A stretch of 25,971 bases of DNA, taken from contig NZ_CALCDX010000249.1 of assembly GCF_937900395.1 (NCBI RefSeq), positions 1 to 25,971 of the forward strand. Direction: 5' to 3'. This document shows, piece by piece, positions 23,390 through 25,971 of the stretch (positions are counted from its first letter, which is position 1; every line of letters begins with the position of its first letter). The position numbers and the translations under genes were made by a program. The notes beneath the pieces are model-generated. The model was given only the letters and a program-made list of their open reading frames with translations, made no database searches and had not been told where the DNA came from. This DNA comes from an uncultured Caulobacter sp. (lineage in GTDB: Bacteria; Pseudomonadota; Alphaproteobacteria; Caulobacterales; Caulobacteraceae).

Positions 23390-23570
23390 CCCTCTCCCAT
23401 CGGGAGAGGGAGGGACCCACGCGCAGCGTGGGAGGGTGAGGGGCTAAACCCTCTCCGGAAAAGGTGGTGGCGGAAGACGGCGCGGCCAGGGTGTTCCCGG
23501 CCGGCGTTGGAAACCCTCACCCTCCCACCGCCTCCGGCGGCGGGCCCCGCCCTCTCCCATCGGGAGAGGG
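23390..23570. repeat. REPIN-like inverted pair, type D
   Basis: The 21-base palindrome CCCTCTCCCATCGGGAGAGGG occurs at both ends (23390-23410 and 23550-23570). Inside these, GGAGGGTGAGGG (left) faces CCCTCACCCTCC (right), and GGGACCCACGCGCAGCGTGGG on the left corresponds loosely to a CCTCCGGCGG hairpin on the right. The loop is about 70 bases. The 391 bases from 23329 to 23719 hold this element, a partial element next to it and the promoter region of the following gene. Confidence 0.85.
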
Positions 23571-23578
23571 GTTTCGCG

Positions 23579-23631
23579 CCCCTTCCCGCCCGGGAAGGGA
23601 GCCATCCTTACATCTCACGGCGAGACGATCG
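23579..23631 (+). repeat. Partial copy of the 24382-24548 hairpin element
   Basis: A CCTTCCCGCCCGGGAAGG palindrome, then 32 bases (23600-23631) identical to 24402-24433. Similarity then stops. The right half of the long element is missing, so this is a truncated or one-ended copy. Confidence 0.85.
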
Positions 23632-23719
23632 GCCAATACCCAGGAACGCGTACATCCGGCCTGGACGCCCGGATAACTAGGCCATAGCGTCAGACGCAAC
23701 TTTGGGGGGATGCACCGAT

Positions 23720-24232
23720 ATGAAGACCGTTACCGCGCTGGGCCTCGTCGCGGCCCTGCTGGCTGGGCCTGCCTTCGCCGGACCTGTCGTTCCGGAAGGC
23801 ACCGAATTCCAGATCCGGGTGGAAGACGCCCTTTCCAGCTCGACCGCTCACGAAGGCGACCGCTTCACCGTCAGCCTGGACGACGACGTGAAGCTGTCCG
23901 ACGGCACGGTGCTGCGCGCGGGCTATCGCGGCGTCGGCGAGGTCGTCGAGGCGCGCGACAACGGCATGCTGGGCAAGAACGGCAAGCTGAACATCCGGCT
24001 GCTGTACCTGAAGGTCGGCGACGACCGCATCCGCCTGCGCGCCAACAGGGGCGCCAAGGGCGAGACCCGCGTCGGCGCCACGGTGGCGACGGTCATCCTG
24101 TTCTGGCCGGCCGCGCCCTTCATCAAGGGCAAGGACGTCAGCATCAAGAAGGGGACCATGATGACCGCCTATGCGGACCAGGACGTGACCCTGCCTTCGC
24201 CGGTTCCGCCGCCGCCCGAGAGCGCGAACTAA
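23720..24232 (+). CDS. Small exported protein, 170 aa, unknown function
   Basis: A secreted or periplasmic protein with a clean signal peptide (MKTVTALGLVAALLAGPAFA, cleavage near residue 20). The mature part begins VVPEGTEFQIRVEDALSSSTAHEGDRFTVSLDDDVKLSDGTVLRAGYRGVGEVVEA, a beta-rich pattern seen in secreted proteins that carry a G-T-x-hydrophobic-R-hydrophobic...SS-T...GD-F motif. A hydrophobic stretch VGATVATVILFWPAAPFIKG (about 118-137) could be a glycine-zipper-like or membrane-anchoring segment. The tail is proline-rich. I have no functional name. The ATG at 23720 is nine bases after GGGGGGA; an in-frame ATG six codons earlier would spoil the signal peptide. It stands alone between repeat elements. 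Confidence 0.82.
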   Translation: MKTVTALGLVAALLAGPAFAGPVVPEGTEFQIRVEDALSSSTAHEGDRFTVSLDDDVKLSDGTVLRAGYRGVGEVVEARDNGMLGKNGKLNIRLLYLKVGDDRIRLRANRGAKGETRVGATVATVILFWPAAPFIKGKDVSIKKGTMMTAYADQDVTLPSPVPPPPESAN

Positions 24233-24245
24233 GCCCTCAACCGTC

Positions 24246-24357
24246 GTCATCCCGCGCTTTATGCGCGGGACCCATGGTTCAGCTTCCACGTGAGCGCGAG
24301 TGCTTTCTCCGCACGTGCGGCGGACGGATGGGTCCCGCGCATGAAGCGCGGGATGAC
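24246..24357. repeat. REPIN-like inverted pair, type F
   Basis: Arms at 24246-24275 and 24328-24357 are 30-base reverse complements with one mismatch, each holding a CCCGCGC/GCGCGGG palindrome. The loop is 52 bases. It begins 13 bases after the stop of the small exported protein gene. From 24233 to 24651 the DNA contains only this and the next element, plus a short promoter-like gap. Confidence 0.9.
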
Positions 24358-24381
24358 GGACTATTTTGAAGCGTTGCGAAC

Positions 24382-24548
24382 CCTTCCCGCCCCGGGGAGG
24401 GAGCCATCCTTACATCTCACGGCGAGACGATCGCCGGGCTGACCAGGTCACTCAAGGACGGCTTCGCCGCCGCGGAGCGGCCGCCCGGAGGGCGGTCCTT
24501 GACTGACCTGGTCAGTCCGGCACGCTGCTGCCTCCAAGAGATGTAAGG
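24382..24548. repeat. Long nested-hairpin element with terminal inverted repeats
   Basis: Starts with a CCTTCCC/GGGAGGG-type palindrome (24382-24401). Outer inverted repeats follow, CCTTACATCTC at 24408-24418 and GAGATGTAAGG at 24538-24548. A 19-base inner stem with one mismatch is formed by 24441-24459 and 24495-24513 (GACCAGGTCA-c-TCAAGGAC and complement), enclosing a GC-rich hairpin head (CCGCCCGGAGGGCGG at 24481-24495). A partial copy lies at 23579-23631. It could be a MITE-like element, a recombination site or a structured RNA. Confidence 0.82.
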
Positions 24549-24651
24549 TTGGGTCCGACCCTGTGTGGGTCATTCGTAGAGAGATTGCCGAATCGGGAAC
24601 AAAGAGGGTACACTCTTAGTGGGAGGTCATTGCTGGATAGGATCAAATCCC

Positions 24652-24864
24652 ATGACCAAAATCAGAGGCCGGAACGACGGACCGAACGGGCGTAATGAAC
24701 ACTACGATATCGGCTCTAGGACGAATGTTCCGCGCCGAAACGTGGTCGCCGAGATCAAGCGAGGCGAACACCCAGACGCGCATGTCGTGAGGATCAATGG
24801 TCGAGAGTATGCGAGAGATAACCCCGACCGCTCGACCAAAGACAATGTGAATAGGGGCAAATAG
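24652..24864 (+). CDS. Small DUF3892-like protein, 70 aa
   Basis: A 70-residue, very polar protein: MTKIRGRNDGPNGRNEHYDIG, then VPRRNVVAEIKRGEHPDAHVVRINGREYARDNPDRSTKDNVNRG. The pattern G-R-N-D-G-x-N-G-R-N-E and NG-x-EY-x-RDNPD recalls the DUF3892 group; family membership is from memory and moderate. Function unknown. ATG 24652 is nine bases after AGGA; an earlier in-frame ATG (24619) gives an unlikely MGGHCWIGSNP leader. Base composition is clearly lower in G+C than all neighbours (about half by eye) and codons such as AAA, AGA, AAT and TAT are frequent. Together with the palindromic element upstream, this suggests recent acquisition. Confidence 0.75.
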   Translation: MTKIRGRNDGPNGRNEHYDIGSRTNVPRRNVVAEIKRGEHPDAHVVRINGREYARDNPDRSTKDNVNRGK

Positions 24865-24925
24865 ACAGGGGGCGGAGCCTCCCGGCCCCGCCCTCTCCAA
24901 ATCCCGCTAGCTCAGAGCCAGCCCC

Positions 24926-25971
24926 CTACTCCGCCGCCACCTTCGCCGAATACCCCAGGATCGCCTTGGTCTCCAGGAACTCGCCGAACGCGTGGTCGCC
25001 CCACTCGCGGCCGTTGCCGCTCATCTTGTAGCCGCCGAACGGGGCCATCAGGTCGGGGCTGGCGCCGTTGAGGTTCACCTGGCCGGCGCGCAGCTGGGCC
25101 GCGACCTTGCGGACCTCGCCCTGGTCGCCGCCCGAGACATAGGCCGCCAGGCCGTACTCGGTGTCGTTGCCGACGGTGACGGCCTGCTCGACGTTGTCGT
25201 AGCCCAGGATCGAGACCACCGGGCCGAAGATCTCTTCCTTGGCGATGGTCATGTCGTTGGTGACGTTGGCGAAGACGGTGGGCTTCACATAGTAGCCCTT
25301 GTCCAGGCCTTCCGGGCGGCCGACGCCGCCGGTGACCAGGGTGGCGCCCTCGTCGATGCCCTTCTGGATCAAGCCCTGGATCTTGTTCCACTGGGTCTCG
25401 GAGACGACCGGGCCCATCTTGTAGTTGCCGTTCGGGTCGCCGACCGTGTGAGCCTCGGCCGCGGCCTTGGCGATGGCGATCACCTCGTCCATGCGCTTGC
25501 CGGGGACCAGCATGCGGGTCGGGGCGTTGCACGACTGGCCCGAGTTCAGCATCACCGAGGCCACGCCCCCGGCGACGGCCTTCTGGAAGTCGGCGTCGTC
25601 GAGGATGATGTTGGGGCTCTTGCCGCCCAGCTCCTGGTGGACGCGCTTGACGGTCGGGGCGGCGTTCTTGGCCACCTCGATGCCGGCGCGGGTCGAGCCG
25701 GTGAAAGAGACCATGTCGACTTCGGGGTGGCTGCTGAGCGCCGCCCCGACCGTGGGGCCGTCGCCGTTGACCAGGTTGAAGACGCCGGCCGGGACGCCGG
25801 CGGCGTGCATGATCTCGGTCCAGATATAGCCGCTGAACGGCGCGATCTCCGACGGCTTCAGCACCATGGTGCAGCCGACGGCCAGGGCCGGGCCGACCTT
25901 GCAGGCGATCTGGTTCACCGGCCAGTTCCACGGGGTGATGAAGCCGCAGACGCCGATCGGCTCCTTGACGA
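24926..25971 (-). CDS. Aldehyde dehydrogenase family protein, 5' end outside window
   Basis: NAD(P)-dependent oxidation of an aldehyde to a carboxylate. About 348 C-terminal codons are present; the true start lies beyond the right edge, since the frame is open through 25971 (KEPIGVCGFITPWNWPVNQIACKVGPALAVG). The catalytic Glu is in HQELGGKSPN and the nucleophile Cys in NSGQSCNAPTRM. EEIFGPVVSI and the C-terminal NLNGASPDLMAPFGGYKMSGNGREWG block are class-typical. The catalytic domain is complete, so the gene looks intact. The substrate is not determined; phenolic aldehydes are possible given the CoA ligase nearby, but that is speculation. A weak GC-rich hairpin at 24870-24893 lies beyond its stop. 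Confidence 0.94.
   Translation of the reverse strand, partial: VKEPIGVCGFITPWNWPVNQIACKVGPALAVGCTMVLKPSEIAPFSGYIWTEIMHAAGVPAGVFNLVNGDGPTVGAALSSHPEVDMVSFTGSTRAGIEVAKNAAPTVKRVHQELGGKSPNIILDDADFQKAVAGGVASVMLNSGQSCNAPTRMLVPGKRMDEVIAIAKAAAEAHTVGDPNGNYKMGPVVSETQWNKIQGLIQKGIDEGATLVTGGVGRPEGLDKGYYVKPTVFANVTNDMTIAKEEIFGPVVSILGYDNVEQAVTVGNDTEYGLAAYVSGGDQGEVRKVAAQLRAGQVNLNGASPDLMAPFGGYKMSGNGREWGDHAFGEFLETKAILGYSAKVAAE

Noticed and set aside
22857..23420. Minus-strand open frame over the repeat cluster, containing ANDS after an alanine-coding stretch
   Set aside because: I considered a tmRNA tag (ANDN-type) here, but there is no stop after a short tag and no tRNA-like acceptor or T-arm pairing. The frame runs through two palindromic elements and antisense of the DUF3606 region, so it is not a gene.
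23291..23680. Plus-strand frames reading through the type D repeat
   Set aside because: Translation of palindromic repeat DNA in several frames; the motif RERGFAPLP is a repeat artefact.
22396..24651. CRISPR array
   Set aside because: The repeats are inverted, of several different sequences and irregularly spaced; there is no regular direct repeat with unique spacers and no cas gene.
24870..24893. Hairpin GGGCGG/CCGCCC between the DUF3892-like and aldehyde dehydrogenase genes as a terminator
   Set aside because: The stem is only six pairs and no T-tract follows on either strand, so I do not call it.

Overview
This window reads as a chromosomal segment of a high-G+C alphaproteobacterium, most likely Caulobacter or a close relative. 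The evidence is the pha gene arrangement, the strongly G/C-ended codons, a DUF1285-Nudix-CCA-transferase string, and several families of intergenic palindromes. The assignment rests on protein-level recognition, not on a database search. There are 27 confident protein genes, two of them cut by the window edges, plus one doubtful open frame. No tRNA, rRNA or CRISPR array was seen, and there is no transposase.

Left third (1-10100). A polyhydroxybutyrate precursor operon, phaA-phaB (phaB cut by the left edge), runs divergently from phaR, its predicted repressor. A perfect TTGCA/TGCAA palindrome in the gap between them is a natural PhaR operator. Two small genes of unknown function and a second thiolase follow. 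Next come hemF (aerobic coproporphyrinogen oxidase) and an overlapping CPBP membrane protease. A tight minus-strand operon then encodes a DUF1285 protein, a NudL-type Nudix hydrolase, the tRNA CCA-adding enzyme and a class I glutamine amidotransferase. A GNAT acetyltransferase closes this part.

Middle third (10300-19700). An MFS exporter is followed by a GNAT/TfoX-N pair whose start codons overlap head to head. A MarR-controlled minus-strand operon comes next (MarR, crotonase, two short-chain dehydrogenases), with stacked palindromes at its promoter, then a metallo-beta-lactamase-fold hydrolase. The most unusual protein is an exported 447-residue protein made of five repeats of about 80 residues, each with four cysteines (20 in all). 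It has a clear promoter and intrinsic terminator. A thiamine-diphosphate enzyme of the acetolactate synthase/benzoylformate decarboxylase type follows.

Right third (19800-25971). A YhhN-type membrane protein and a feruloyl-CoA-synthetase-like ligase converge on a perfect 33-bp inverted repeat that also encodes the end of the YhhN protein. From 22400 to 24650 the DNA is a cluster of palindromic elements: REPIN-like pairs of four different sequence types and a further, larger hairpin element with a truncated copy of itself. Between them lie a DUF3606 protein, a small exported protein and an unexplained structured stretch. A lower-G+C small gene with codon use unlike its neighbours and a 3' fragment of an aldehyde dehydrogenase gene end the window.

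Metabolically the segment is rich in acyl-CoA and aldehyde chemistry (two thiolases, crotonase, CoA ligase, SDRs, ALDH, CoA-pyrophosphatase-like Nudix). The most novel material is the five-repeat cysteine protein and the palindromic element cluster.
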